Positions 35,638 to 43,378 of a stretch of DNA of 64,000 nt are shown piece after piece. The stretch is taken from assembly GCA_965220645.1 (NCBI GenBank), contig OZ244836.1:2542001-2606000 (forward strand), given 5' to 3'. Source of the DNA: Aldehydirespirator sp965220645. Lineage in GTDB: Bacteria; Actinomycetota; Acidimicrobiia; Acidimicrobiales; Aldehydirespiratoraceae. Numbering within the stretch: the stretch's first letter is position 1; the number at the start of each line of letters is the position of its first letter. The translations under genes were made by a program, and so were the position numbers. Below the pieces are notes generated by a model. It was not told where the DNA came from and ran no database searches. It saw only the letters and a program-made list of their open reading frames with translations.

Positions 35638-35681
35638 TCCCGCTCTTGCTCGTTTCGCTCACGGGCCGCTCGGGCCCCGGC
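35638..35681 (+). repeat. Single copy of the dispersed 44-base repeat
   Basis: It matches the unit at 38006-38181 over its length, with several changes towards the left end. It lies in the 186-base gap before the next gene. Confidence 0.55.
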
Positions 35682-35746
35682 ATCGTTCGGATTCTCGCGA
35701 TGATTCGATTGCAACACTCCCAATTTCGCTCTGCCGCTGGGCCGTG

Positions 35747-35752
35747 TAGCTT
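35747..35752 (+). promoter_or_regulatory. -10 box (TAGCTT) of the Arg/Asp-rich protein gene
   Basis: TAGCTT ends eight bases before the GTG at 35761 and supports it over the TTG at 35752. Confidence 0.4.
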
Positions 35753-35760
35753 TGTGGGCC

Positions 35761-37236
35761 GTGTCCCGTCGACTAGAGATCGAACTCACCAGCCAGCGTG
35801 CTGACGGCACGTGGACGTGGCGGGCGGCCGGGGCACGTCAACCCAAGGGCGAAGTCAAATCCGACCTCGTTCCCGACACTGCGGCCGTCGGCACCGTGCT
35901 CAAGGCCGAGGCCGACGGCGGGCTCGACGGCCTGGAGATCACCGCGGTGTTTGGTCCGCGGGTCCGATCCACCCCCGCGGATCGTCTTGAGTTGATAACC
36001 GGGGGCGACGGCCCGCTGGTCACGACCACGCTGGTGCAGAAGTCTCGCCGCGGCGACCGGGGCGATCGGCGTGCTCCCGACGGCGACCGGTCCCGGGGCC
36101 GCCCCCGCAAGGGCGCCCGCGACGACAGGGGTCCCCGGAATCGCAGACGGCGCGACACCGAAGCAGGCGATGACCCCGAGCGCAAGAATCGGAGGCCGCG
36201 CCGGGGCGACGATTCCAAGAATCGCTCCCGTCGCGACGATTCCGGCTCCGACCGCGACCGCGGGGCCCAGCGCTCCGATCGGCGCGGCCAACGCTCGGAC
36301 GACCGTCGCTCCCAGGACGGCAAGAGATCCGAGAGACCCCGGCCGAGAACGCCCGGCCTCAAGGCCAAGCGGGTCCACCGCAAGGCCGCGTTGGCCGCCC
36401 TTCCCGATGACCAGCAGCACTTGGCTCGCGAGGTGCTCAGGGCCGGCGTGCCGGGAGTCCGGAAGTCGATCGACCGGATGAATGCCAAAGCGGCAGCCGG
36501 GAGTCTCCCCCAGATCAAGTCGGAGCCGATCCTGACGCTGGCCGAGCAGCTTGCTCCCGTGTTGAAGGCCGCGGAATGGCACGACCGGGCCGACGCAGCC
36601 CTTGCCGGCATATCCAAGATCGACCTGCGAGACATTCGCTCGGTCATTGCCGCCGCTGATCGGGCGGCCCGAACCGAGGAGACCCGGGCTCTCGCCGAGA
36701 GCCTTCGCGCCGGTCTGGCTCAGCGCTTGGAAGTGGACCAACGCCAATGGTTGGACGAGCTGGCCAACACCATCGCCGAGGGCCGCACCATCAGAGCACT
36801 GCGCCTGAGTTCTCGCCCGCCCAAGGCGGGCACCCCGCTGCCTCTGGACATGGCCGAGCGGCTCGCCAACATGGCGGCCGCAGACCTCAACCCCACCGCC
36901 AACCAGCAGCGGTGGTCGACGGTGATGGACTCGGTGGCCGTCTCCCCTGTGCGCACCCAGGTGATCCCGCTCGGTGTGCCGGACAGGCCGACGGAGGATC
37001 TGCTGTCCACCGTCCGCCGGCTGGCCGACCGGGTTCCGCAGATCGCGGCTCTCTTCGGAATCGAGCCCCAGCCACCGAGGCGGGGGAGCCGGCTACCTCC
37101 CCCTCCCCCACCCACGGCCGAGGTCGACAAACCGACCGAGCAACCCACCGACACAGAACCAGAACCGGCCGCACAAGCACAACCCACCGACACGGACACG
37201 GAAGCAGAAGCGGCCACAGGCCCCGAAGACGCCTGA
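35761..37236 (+). CDS. Uncharacterised protein with a long Arg/Asp-rich central region
   Basis: 491 residues in four parts. Residues 1-85 are a compact N-terminal domain whose beta pattern (GTWTWRAAGAR, GTVLKAEADGG) could be an OB-like fold. Residues 90-200 are almost entirely Arg, Asp, Ser and Lys, surely disordered. Residues 205-430 are helical, with KAKRVHRKAALAALPDDQQH at the beginning. The last 55 are a Pro/Thr/Glu tail. The composition suggests nucleic-acid or ribosome association, but no catalytic motif is visible and I do not recognise a family. The crotonase gene overlaps its stop by one base. Confidence 0.7.
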   Translation: MSRRLEIELTSQRADGTWTWRAAGARQPKGEVKSDLVPDTAAVGTVLKAEADGGLDGLEITAVFGPRVRSTPADRLELITGGDGPLVTTTLVQKSRRGDRGDRRAPDGDRSRGRPRKGARDDRGPRNRRRRDTEAGDDPERKNRRPRRGDDSKNRSRRDDSGSDRDRGAQRSDRRGQRSDDRRSQDGKRSERPRPRTPGLKAKRVHRKAALAALPDDQQHLAREVLRAGVPGVRKSIDRMNAKAAAGSLPQIKSEPILTLAEQLAPVLKAAEWHDRADAALAGISKIDLRDIRSVIAAADRAARTEETRALAESLRAGLAQRLEVDQRQWLDELANTIAEGRTIRALRLSSRPPKAGTPLPLDMAERLANMAAADLNPTANQQRWSTVMDSVAVSPVRTQVIPLGVPDRPTEDLLSTVRRLADRVPQIAALFGIEPQPPRRGSRLPPPPPPTAEVDKPTEQPTDTEPEPAAQAQPTDTDTEAEAATGPEDA

Positions 37237-37997
37237 TGATCGACTTTGGGACTGAGGGCAACGTCGCCCTCATCACCATGAACCGGCCCGAGGCTCGCAA
37301 CGCCGTCAACGGCTCGATCTCCAGCGGTCTCGAGGATGCCATCGACCGGCTGGAGGCGGACGACTCGCTGTGGCTGGGCATCCTCACCCACACCGGCCCG
37401 GTGTTCTGCGCCGGCGCCGACCTGAAGGCCATATCGGAGGGACGCTTCTCGGAGCTGTCCACCAAGCGGGGCGGCTTCGGCGGCATCGTGCTTCGGGAGA
37501 GGACCAAGCCGCTGATCGCGGCCATCGACGGCCCCGCCCTGGCCGGCGGTACCGAGATCGCGCTCACGTGCGATCTGCGAGTGGCCTCGACCGCGGCCCG
37601 CTTCGGCCTTCCAGAGGTGAAGCGGTCGTTGATAGCGGCCGCGGGCGGGCTGGTGCGCCTGCCCCGTGCGATTCCGCCGGCGATAGCCATGGAGGTGGTC
37701 CTCACCGGCGATCCGATCAGCGCCGAGCGCGCTCTGGAGCTCGGACTCATCAACGAGCTGTGCGAACCGGGCGGAGCGCTCGACGGGGCCCGGCGTCTGG
37801 CCGCCCGTGTCAACGCCAACGGGCCCCTCGCGGTGCGGGAGTCCCGCCGGCTCGTGCTCGAGAGCTTCACCCAGACCGATGCCGAGGCAGTCCTTGCGGC
37901 GGGAAACGCCCAGATGGGTCTGCGCCACACCGAGGACTTCCGCGAGGGTCCTCTGGCCTTCATCGAGAAGCGGCCCCCCGTCTGGAAGGGCCGCTGA
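37236..37997 (+). CDS. Enoyl-CoA hydratase/isomerase family protein (crotonase)
   Basis: 253 residues. The crotonase signature is present: NRPEARNAVNG near 15, the oxyanion-hole segment FCAGADLKAI near 58 and GPALAGGTEIALTCDLRVAS near 95. FGLPEVKRS follows. The catalytic Glu of true hydratases would lie just before GGLVRLPRAI; the local sequence there (SLIAAAGG) does not show both usual Glu residues. The reaction may therefore differ from simple hydration. The ATG overlaps the upstream stop (TGATG). Confidence 0.85.
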   Translation: MIDFGTEGNVALITMNRPEARNAVNGSISSGLEDAIDRLEADDSLWLGILTHTGPVFCAGADLKAISEGRFSELSTKRGGFGGIVLRERTKPLIAAIDGPALAGGTEIALTCDLRVASTAARFGLPEVKRSLIAAAGGLVRLPRAIPPAIAMEVVLTGDPISAERALELGLINELCEPGGALDGARRLAARVNANGPLAVRESRRLVLESFTQTDAEAVLAAGNAQMGLRHTEDFREGPLAFIEKRPPVWKGR

Positions 37998-38005
37998 GCG
38001 TCATG

Positions 38006-38181
38006 TCCGCTCTAGTTCGCTGCGCTCACGGGCCGCTCGGGCCACGGCCTCCGCTCTAGTTCGCTGCGCTCACGGGCCGCTCGGGCCACGGCCTCCGCTC
38101 TAGTTCGCTGCGCTCACGGGCCGCTCGGGCCACGGCCTCCGCTCTAGTTCGCTGCGCTCACGGGCCGCTCGGGCCACGGCC
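38006..38181 (+). repeat. Four exact 44-base tandem repeats
   Basis: Units start at 38006, 38050, 38094 and 38138 and are identical. They fill the 200-base gap between the convergent crotonase and Nudix genes. Related single copies occur at 35638-35681 and, inverted, at 4199-4244. No coding frame in them is supported. Each unit is rich in GGCC and GAGC motifs. Confidence 0.95.
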
Positions 38182-38197
38182 TCGCGGCGCTCCGCCT

Positions 38198-38605
38198 CTA
38201 CACGATCGTGGGGATGACCCCGTGGTCGTAGAGGAATTCCGCCAGGCCCTCAACGAGTGGCAGCGCGGCCACCTCTGAAACGGGCCACCACCGGGCCTCG
38301 GAAGCGTCCCCGCCGGCGGTGGGGGTGAGATCGCCCGTCACGGTCGCTTCGAAGTCGAAGATCACGAAGTGATGGTCTTCGCTGATGCGTTCCACCCACC
38401 CGACCAGGGGTCCGCACACGCCTCGCAGCCCGGTCTCCTCGGACAGCTCGCGCACCACCGCTTCCATCAACAACTCCCCCGGCTCGACCCGGCCTCCGGG
38501 CACGGACCACTCCCCCACTGCCGGCGCGCGGCCCCGGCGCACGAGCAGCAACTCGTCGGAGCGGCGGACGACGGCGCCCACCGCGACCTCAGCCCGCTCG
38601 ATCAC
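38198..38605 (-). CDS. Nudix hydrolase
   Basis: 135 residues hydrolysing a nucleoside-diphosphate-linked substrate. The Nudix box is complete: GGRVEPGELLMEAVVRELSEETGL-like, with G, E, RE and EE residues at family spacing (near 38-61). EWSVPGG precedes it. The substrate cannot be predicted; MutT-like cleaning of damaged nucleotides is one option. The GTG overlaps the stop of the acetyltransferase gene (GTGA). Confidence 0.9.
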   Translation of the reverse strand: MIERAEVAVGAVVRRSDELLLVRRGRAPAVGEWSVPGGRVEPGELLMEAVVRELSEETGLRGVCGPLVGWVERISEDHHFVIFDFEATVTGDLTPTAGGDASEARWWPVSEVAALPLVEGLAEFLYDHGVIPTIV

Positions 38606-39084
38606 CGCGGGAGCTTGCGGTGGACAGTTATTGCCCGGGCTACCAGGCCGTGAGTCTCGAAGAAGTTCTTGGTGTTGCGATCTCCGGGCAGCGCCAGGCT
38701 GTCCACGCCAATACAGCCGCGCCGGGCGGCCCAGGCCATCAGCATCTCCATCATGGCCTCGCCGACTCCCACGCCGCGGGCGTCGGGGAGCACGTAGATG
38801 TCGCTCACGCGCCCCAGGGTCGAGCCGTCGTGAAGCGCCACCAGGCGGACCGCTCCGTAGCCGACGACGGCGTCGTCGATGGTTCCCACCACCACCAGCG
38901 CGTCGTCGGATCGCAGGTCTCGGAGCAGAGTCTCCAGCTGGGGATCGGGCCGAGCCTCCAACCGTGACCACACAGCGCCGCCGCGCAGTGGCGCCATCTC
39001 TGCCGTCGCCTCCTCGGCCAGGCCGGCGACGCTGGCGACGTCGGCTTCAGCCGCCCGTCTCGCCCCCTCATCGATCGAAGTCAT
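38602..39084 (-). CDS. GNAT-family N-acetyltransferase
   Basis: 160 residues of the GNAT fold. VVGYGAVRLV (beta strands 2-3) is followed by SDIYVLPDARGVGVGEAMME, with the acetyl-CoA loop RGVGVG near 105. NTKNFFETHGLVAR near the end is the usual beta-6 region. The acceptor is unknown. It is coupled to the Nudix gene downstream. Confidence 0.85.
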   Translation of the reverse strand: MTSIDEGARRAAEADVASVAGLAEEATAEMAPLRGGAVWSRLEARPDPQLETLLRDLRSDDALVVVGTIDDAVVGYGAVRLVALHDGSTLGRVSDIYVLPDARGVGVGEAMMEMLMAWAARRGCIGVDSLALPGDRNTKNFFETHGLVARAITVHRKLPR

Positions 39085-39124
39085 CGGACGGGGTGGGTAA
39101 CGAGCATGGCAGTTGGCGGGCCCC

Positions 39125-39673
39125 TCAGCCTCCGAGAATCCTCTCGATCGACTCGCAGGGCTCCTCGCCCGACGGGCACACCGGATTGGAGCGCAAGCCG
39201 AACTGGGTGACGCTCACGATCAGGAAGCACTGGCCGCAAGTCCACTCGTCCGAGCGGGGCGGCGCAACCACCGAGGTGGCCTTCGCCTCGCCCGCTTCCT
39301 CCTCGTCGTCGTCCTCGTCGTCGTCGCTGGCTGCAATGCGGTCCCGAAGGATCTCCTCCAGGTCGGCCTCGACATCGCTGGGATGGACATCCTCGTCATC
39401 GTCGTCATCGACCGGCACGGGCACATCGTCGTCGTCGTCCTCCTCCTCCGGCTCATCTTCGTCGCCATCGTCTTTTGGGTCGGCGTCGCCCTTCGAGACT
39501 TTGTCGCCGCCGAAGTCCTCTCCATCAGCGAAGACTTCTTCGCCCTCGAAGTCGTCACCCTCCTCGAAATCGTCGGCGAAGTCGTCGCTCAGATCGCCTT
39601 CGAAATCACTCGAGTCATCGAAGTCGTCGGCGCTGTCGAGATCATCGCCGTCAAGAGGGTGTGTCTGGGTCAT
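39125..39673 (-). CDS. DUF4193-type acidic protein
   Basis: 182 residues. The last 60, containing EWTCGQCFLIVSVTQFG and NPVCPSGEEPC, resemble the actinobacterial DUF4193 family with a four-cysteine zinc-type site. The first 120 are nearly all Asp and Glu and must be disordered, longer than in the relatives I know. The function is unknown. The ATG at 39673 is chosen because GGAG stands five bases upstream. Confidence 0.7.
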   Translation of the reverse strand: MTQTHPLDGDDLDSADDFDDSSDFEGDLSDDFADDFEEGDDFEGEEVFADGEDFGGDKVSKGDADPKDDGDEDEPEEEDDDDDVPVPVDDDDDEDVHPSDVEADLEEILRDRIAASDDDEDDDEEEAGEAKATSVVAPPRSDEWTCGQCFLIVSVTQFGLRSNPVCPSGEEPCESIERILGG

Positions 39674-39774
39674 CGCTCCAACTGAAGGGTCGATCGGCAC
39701 CGGATGTGGAGCGGATCATAGACACAGATCGGCGAGGCGCAACCGCATTCCGGTCATCCGCTGGTGCACTTCGC

Positions 39775-41451
39775 TCAACCCTGGGCCAGGCCCCCGTCGT
39801 CGGTGCCGTTACGGCCGGCAGACAGATCCGATGACGGATGAGACTGAGCGGTCCGGAGCCTCTCCACCCGCTTCTCCGCGTCCAGGCGACCCAACCCGGG
39901 ATCGGTGGCGTGGTTCACGAAAGACATCAGTTCGGCAACAGCGGCATGGCCCGCCTTCTCCGCGATGAGCGTGTGCATCCGCTGGCACACCCTCCGGTAG
40001 GCCGGATGGCCCTGGGGCGTCGTCCGCAACTCCACCATGTGCATCGCCTCGCGGGCATTCATCTGCATCGAATACCGGATCCGGTAGGCGAGGGCGACGG
40101 CATAGGAGGCCTGGTCCTCAAACTCGGCACTCAGAGCCTCGTAGAGCCGGGCCGAGCGGGCCATCACCGCATCGAACTGCTCTTCCTCGCCGGCCGCGTC
40201 CACTGCGGAGGGCCGCACATAACCGTGGCGGGTGGACAGCGGCTGCCATTCGATGGTCAGCATCCGGTGGCGCTGGAGGTCTCGAAACGCCCCGTAGTCG
40301 GACAGCACGTCGAAACGGTAGTAGACGCGTTCAAGTGCCCGGCCGGGGCGGTGGCGACGGTTCTGACGGCTGCCGCAGTAGGCCCGTACCACCGCGACGC
40401 GCTCAGCCTCCGACATGGCTGTGACCCTGGCCTCGACGGTACGGTCCGCCAGCGAGGTGTAGGGGTAGAGCATGGCCGCGATCATCTTGGTCTCGCCGTC
40501 GGGGTCGAAGTCCACCAGCTCGACCGAATCGTCGGTGACCGGCCCTCCCACCGCGTCGCCGAAGGTGCGGGCGGTTACATCGTCCATGGCGACCCGGTTG
40601 TCGGCCAGGTAGCGCGCGGTGAGGCCGCCGCGGTCGGGCAGGTCCACCCGCTTGAGGAACGAGGGGATCACCTTGCGCAGCTCGGTGAGCATCATGTCGG
40701 CGTAGGAGCGGGCCTCGGGCAGAGGATGGGCCCGCATCCGCAGCAGCAGCGCCTCGTAGGACTGACCGGTCCCGTAGATGCCGACATTGCTCAGCGACGC
40801 GGCCGGGAGCAGCCCGCGGATCGAGTCCAGGGCCCTGGCCTTGATTGCCTGCCGGTACGCGAAGTCGGAGTCGCTGGGCTCCTTGGGCACGTTGGCCCGG
40901 AAGAAGTCCTGCATGATCGGCACCAGCTCCGAGTAGGTCGAGAACATACGGTCGATATCGCCCACGTAGCGGGTGCCCAGCGATGAGTTCAGCACCTGGG
41001 AGTCGCGGTAGTAGCGGTAGCGTCCTCCCAGCCGCTGGTCGTAGGCGATGTACCGGGTGCTCTGCTCCAGGTAGGCCATCAGCCGGCCCCACTCCAGCAC
41101 CTTGGTCAGCAGGTTGGAGGCCTGCTCGCAGGCCAGGTGCACGCCGCCGAGCTGGGCCACGGAATCGTCTCCGTACTCGAAGAAGACCCGGTCGTACAGC
41201 TGCTCGGCCCGCCGCAGGCCGACGGTGGCGTCGATCGTCACATCGCCGGTGATGTCGAGGTCGTCGACGAACTCGTCGAGGAACAGCCGGCGAAGGCTGG
41301 ACATCGACCGCGAGTAGCGGGCGAACAGGGCGCCCTTGACGACCTCGGGCAGGTTGACCAGCGCGAACACCGGCTGCTCCAGGTTGGTGAAGTACCGGCG
41401 AAGGACGTCGGCTTCCTCGGAGGAGAAGGACTCCGCCGTGTACAGGTTCAC
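39775..41451 (-). CDS. thyX: Two-half ThyX-type flavin-dependent thymidylate synthase homologue
   Basis: 558 residues, more than twice the usual ThyX. The N-terminal half has the substrate-loop-like LEQSTRYIAY (129-138), but the RHR just before it is replaced by EWGRL. The C-terminal half has RHRMLTIEWQPLSTRHGY (from 393): the RHR is kept, but Pro stands where RHR-x7-S needs Ser. The two halves look like complementary parts of one duplicated gene and could form a composite active site. Whether it makes dTMP from dUMP is therefore probable but not certain. No thyA is in the window. The GTG is eight bases from a TAACCT box. Confidence 0.8.
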   Translation of the reverse strand: MNLYTAESFSSEEADVLRRYFTNLEQPVFALVNLPEVVKGALFARYSRSMSSLRRLFLDEFVDDLDITGDVTIDATVGLRRAEQLYDRVFFEYGDDSVAQLGGVHLACEQASNLLTKVLEWGRLMAYLEQSTRYIAYDQRLGGRYRYYRDSQVLNSSLGTRYVGDIDRMFSTYSELVPIMQDFFRANVPKEPSDSDFAYRQAIKARALDSIRGLLPAASLSNVGIYGTGQSYEALLLRMRAHPLPEARSYADMMLTELRKVIPSFLKRVDLPDRGGLTARYLADNRVAMDDVTARTFGDAVGGPVTDDSVELVDFDPDGETKMIAAMLYPYTSLADRTVEARVTAMSEAERVAVVRAYCGSRQNRRHRPGRALERVYYRFDVLSDYGAFRDLQRHRMLTIEWQPLSTRHGYVRPSAVDAAGEEEQFDAVMARSARLYEALSAEFEDQASYAVALAYRIRYSMQMNAREAMHMVELRTTPQGHPAYRRVCQRMHTLIAEKAGHAAVAELMSFVNHATDPGLGRLDAEKRVERLRTAQSHPSSDLSAGRNGTDDGGLAQG

Positions 41452-41459
41452 GGGGCGAG

Positions 41460-41465
41460 AGGTTA
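41460..41465 (-). promoter_or_regulatory. -10 box (TAACCT) of thyX
   Basis: TAACCT lies eight bases from the GTG at 41451. Confidence 0.4.
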
Positions 41466-41503
41466 GAGGCGCGACCGGCGCGGGGCGCGGATCGCGCGAT
41501 CGA

Positions 41504-42676
41504 TCAGGAAGCGGCGAACTCGGCCCGGACCGCGGGGAGCACGGCATCGTCCAGCCAACAGTCCAGCGCGGTCATGGCCAGGACCTTGGCCCCGTCGATC
41601 ACGGCCGCGTCGCCGGAGGGACCTCGAGCGTGCAGGGCGAAGTCCGGGGTGTGGATGGGCACGTCCTCGGGCGCGACCTTGATCATGGGATGTATGGACG
41701 GAACGACGTAGCTCACGTTGCCCATGTCGGTGCTGCCCACTACCCGTGCCCCGGGATCGGTGGTCACCGTGCGGCCCAGGGTGCCGAGATTGCCGAGATA
41801 GCGATCCAGCAGGGTGGGATTGTCGTTCATGTCGGCGTAGGCGGGGTCGGCCCATTCAAGGTCGACCTCGCAACCGGCCGCGTCGGCCCCGGCCTGCAGG
41901 CAGGCGGCCACCCGCTCCTTGAGCGCCTCCAGTGATGTGAGGTTGGTTGAGCGCACGTACCACTCGGCCGCAGCCGTCACCGGCACGATGTTGGGCTTGG
42001 CGCCTCCGTCGGTGAACACGCCGTGAATGCGCTCGTCGACGCGGATGTGCTGGCGCAGCGCGGCGACGGCGTTGTAGCCGAGCACGGCCGCGTCGAGAGC
42101 GTTGAGACCCTTCTCGGGCGCGGCGGCCGCGTGGGCAGCCGCGCCGGTGTAGCGGGCGTTCACCCGGTGCACCGCCACCGCGTGGAATACGCTCAGCTCG
42201 TGGTTGGCCGGGTGCACCATCATGGCCGCGTCCATGTCGGAGAACGCTCCCCCCCTCAGCATGAACTCCTTGCCGCCCCCGCCCTCCTCCGCGGGGGTGC
42301 CCATTACCGCGACCCGCCCGCCGGTCTCGCCGGCCACCGAGGCCAGGGCCAGGCCCGCACCCAGTCCGGAGGCGGCGATGATGTTGTGGCCGCAGGCATG
42401 GCCGATACCCGGCAGGGCGTCGTACTCGCACACGACGGCCACCAGCGCTCCGTCTCCGTCGCCGGCCCGCGCCTCGAAGGCGGTCTCGACTCCGTAGGCC
42501 CCGCGCACCACGGCCAGCCCGTGATCGTCCAGCACCCCAGTGAGCAGGTCGTGGGCGTGGTGCTCCTCGAAGCCCAGTTCGGGCCGCTCGTGGATGCGGT
42601 GCGACACCTCTAGCAGCTCGGGGGTCAGACGGTCGATCTCCTCGCAGACCCGACGCTTGGCTTCAGTTATCTCCAT
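41504..42676 (-). CDS. M20-family metallo-amidohydrolase
   Basis: 390 residues of the M20D peptidase/aminoacylase group (AbgB/HipO-like). HRIHERPELGFEE near 26, the metal-site IGHACGHN near 91, the Glu pair of GTPAEEGGGGK near 126 and the dimerisation-domain YTGAAAHAAAAPEKG near 175 are visible. Such enzymes hydrolyse N-acyl or p-aminobenzoyl-glutamate-type amides. The natural substrate here is unknown. The ATG is seven bases from a TAGGAT box. Confidence 0.9.
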   Translation of the reverse strand: MEITEAKRRVCEEIDRLTPELLEVSHRIHERPELGFEEHHAHDLLTGVLDDHGLAVVRGAYGVETAFEARAGDGDGALVAVVCEYDALPGIGHACGHNIIAASGLGAGLALASVAGETGGRVAVMGTPAEEGGGGKEFMLRGGAFSDMDAAMMVHPANHELSVFHAVAVHRVNARYTGAAAHAAAAPEKGLNALDAAVLGYNAVAALRQHIRVDERIHGVFTDGGAKPNIVPVTAAAEWYVRSTNLTSLEALKERVAACLQAGADAAGCEVDLEWADPAYADMNDNPTLLDRYLGNLGTLGRTVTTDPGARVVGSTDMGNVSYVVPSIHPMIKVAPEDVPIHTPDFALHARGPSGDAAVIDGAKVLAMTALDCWLDDAVLPAVRAEFAAS

Positions 42677-42683
42677 GACAGCG

Positions 42684-42689
42684 ATCCTA
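42684..42689 (-). promoter_or_regulatory. -10 box (TAGGAT) of the M20 hydrolase gene
   Basis: TAGGAT lies seven bases from the ATG at 42676. Confidence 0.45.
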
Positions 42690-42721
42690 GGCCCGCTCGG
42701 GATCGGGCGCGACCGGCACGA

Positions 42722-43378
42722 CTATGGGCTCGCCGGTGTGCTCGCCGGGATCCAGACCTCAAGAGCACCGGTCTCGACTCTAAGGCTGAGCGCGCGTGCC
42801 CGAGGAAGGCGGACTCCGTCCAGGTACACGTCGAGGGCTGGATCCAGGTCGAATTGGGAGGCGGCCGAGCGGCGCTGGGTGATCTCCGGATGGGGGACGT
42901 GGGTGCCCGAGGGCAGCCGGCGACGGGCCGCCAGCCGCACCCGCAACGGAGGGTCGGCATCGAACACATCCAGGCGGCCGTCTCCGGGATGGGATCGGGG
43001 TGCCGCGTTCCAGCGACCGATGAACGACGCATTGGCGGCCACCAGCAGCCGCCCCCGCCACCAGGATCTGCGGGCGACGAGATGGGCCACGAACCAGTGC
43101 AGGCGACCGTCCACCAGGGCAGCGCCCACATCGATCGCGAAACGGGCGCCGGTCGCGGCCACCGGCTGTGACGACCTGGTACGGACCGGAGCCAGGCCGA
43201 GTGTGCGGGCCAGGTCGCCTCCGGTCAGCACCACCGGGCGGATCGCACGATTGTTCCTGCGGGCTTCAGCCACGATCTTGCCCGCGGCCGCGTCGCCGTC
43301 GGCGGTTAGCGCGTCCCGCGGGATCTCTCCCACCTCGCCATAGTCGAGGCCCCAACCGGGCCCGCGGCCGCCGATCAC
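42722..43378 (-). CDS. Truncated diacylglycerol/lipid-kinase-like protein
   Basis: 218 residues. The C-terminal 120 resemble the second domain of YegS/DgkB-type lipid kinases: ANASFIGRWNAAP, GDGRLDVF and the closing strand pattern. The N-terminal kinase domain with the GGDGT loop is largely missing; VVLTGGDLARTLG is the nearest trace. It may be a reduced paralogue or a regulatory remnant. The GTG overlaps the helY stop (GTGA), so it is expressed with helY. Confidence 0.5.
   Translation of the reverse strand: MIGGRGPGWGLDYGEVGEIPRDALTADGDAAAGKIVAEARRNNRAIRPVVLTGGDLARTLGLAPVRTRSSQPVAATGARFAIDVGAALVDGRLHWFVAHLVARRSWWRGRLLVAANASFIGRWNAAPRSHPGDGRLDVFDADPPLRVRLAARRRLPSGTHVPHPEITQRRSAASQFDLDPALDVYLDGVRLPRARALSLRVETGALEVWIPASTPASP

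Noticed and set aside
38006..38181. CRISPR array
   Set aside because: The four units are contiguous and identical, with no variable spacers, and there are no cas genes.
38606..38971. N-terminal extension of the Nudix frame
   Set aside because: It is an out-of-frame reading of the GNAT gene; the coupled GTG at 38605 is the sensible start.
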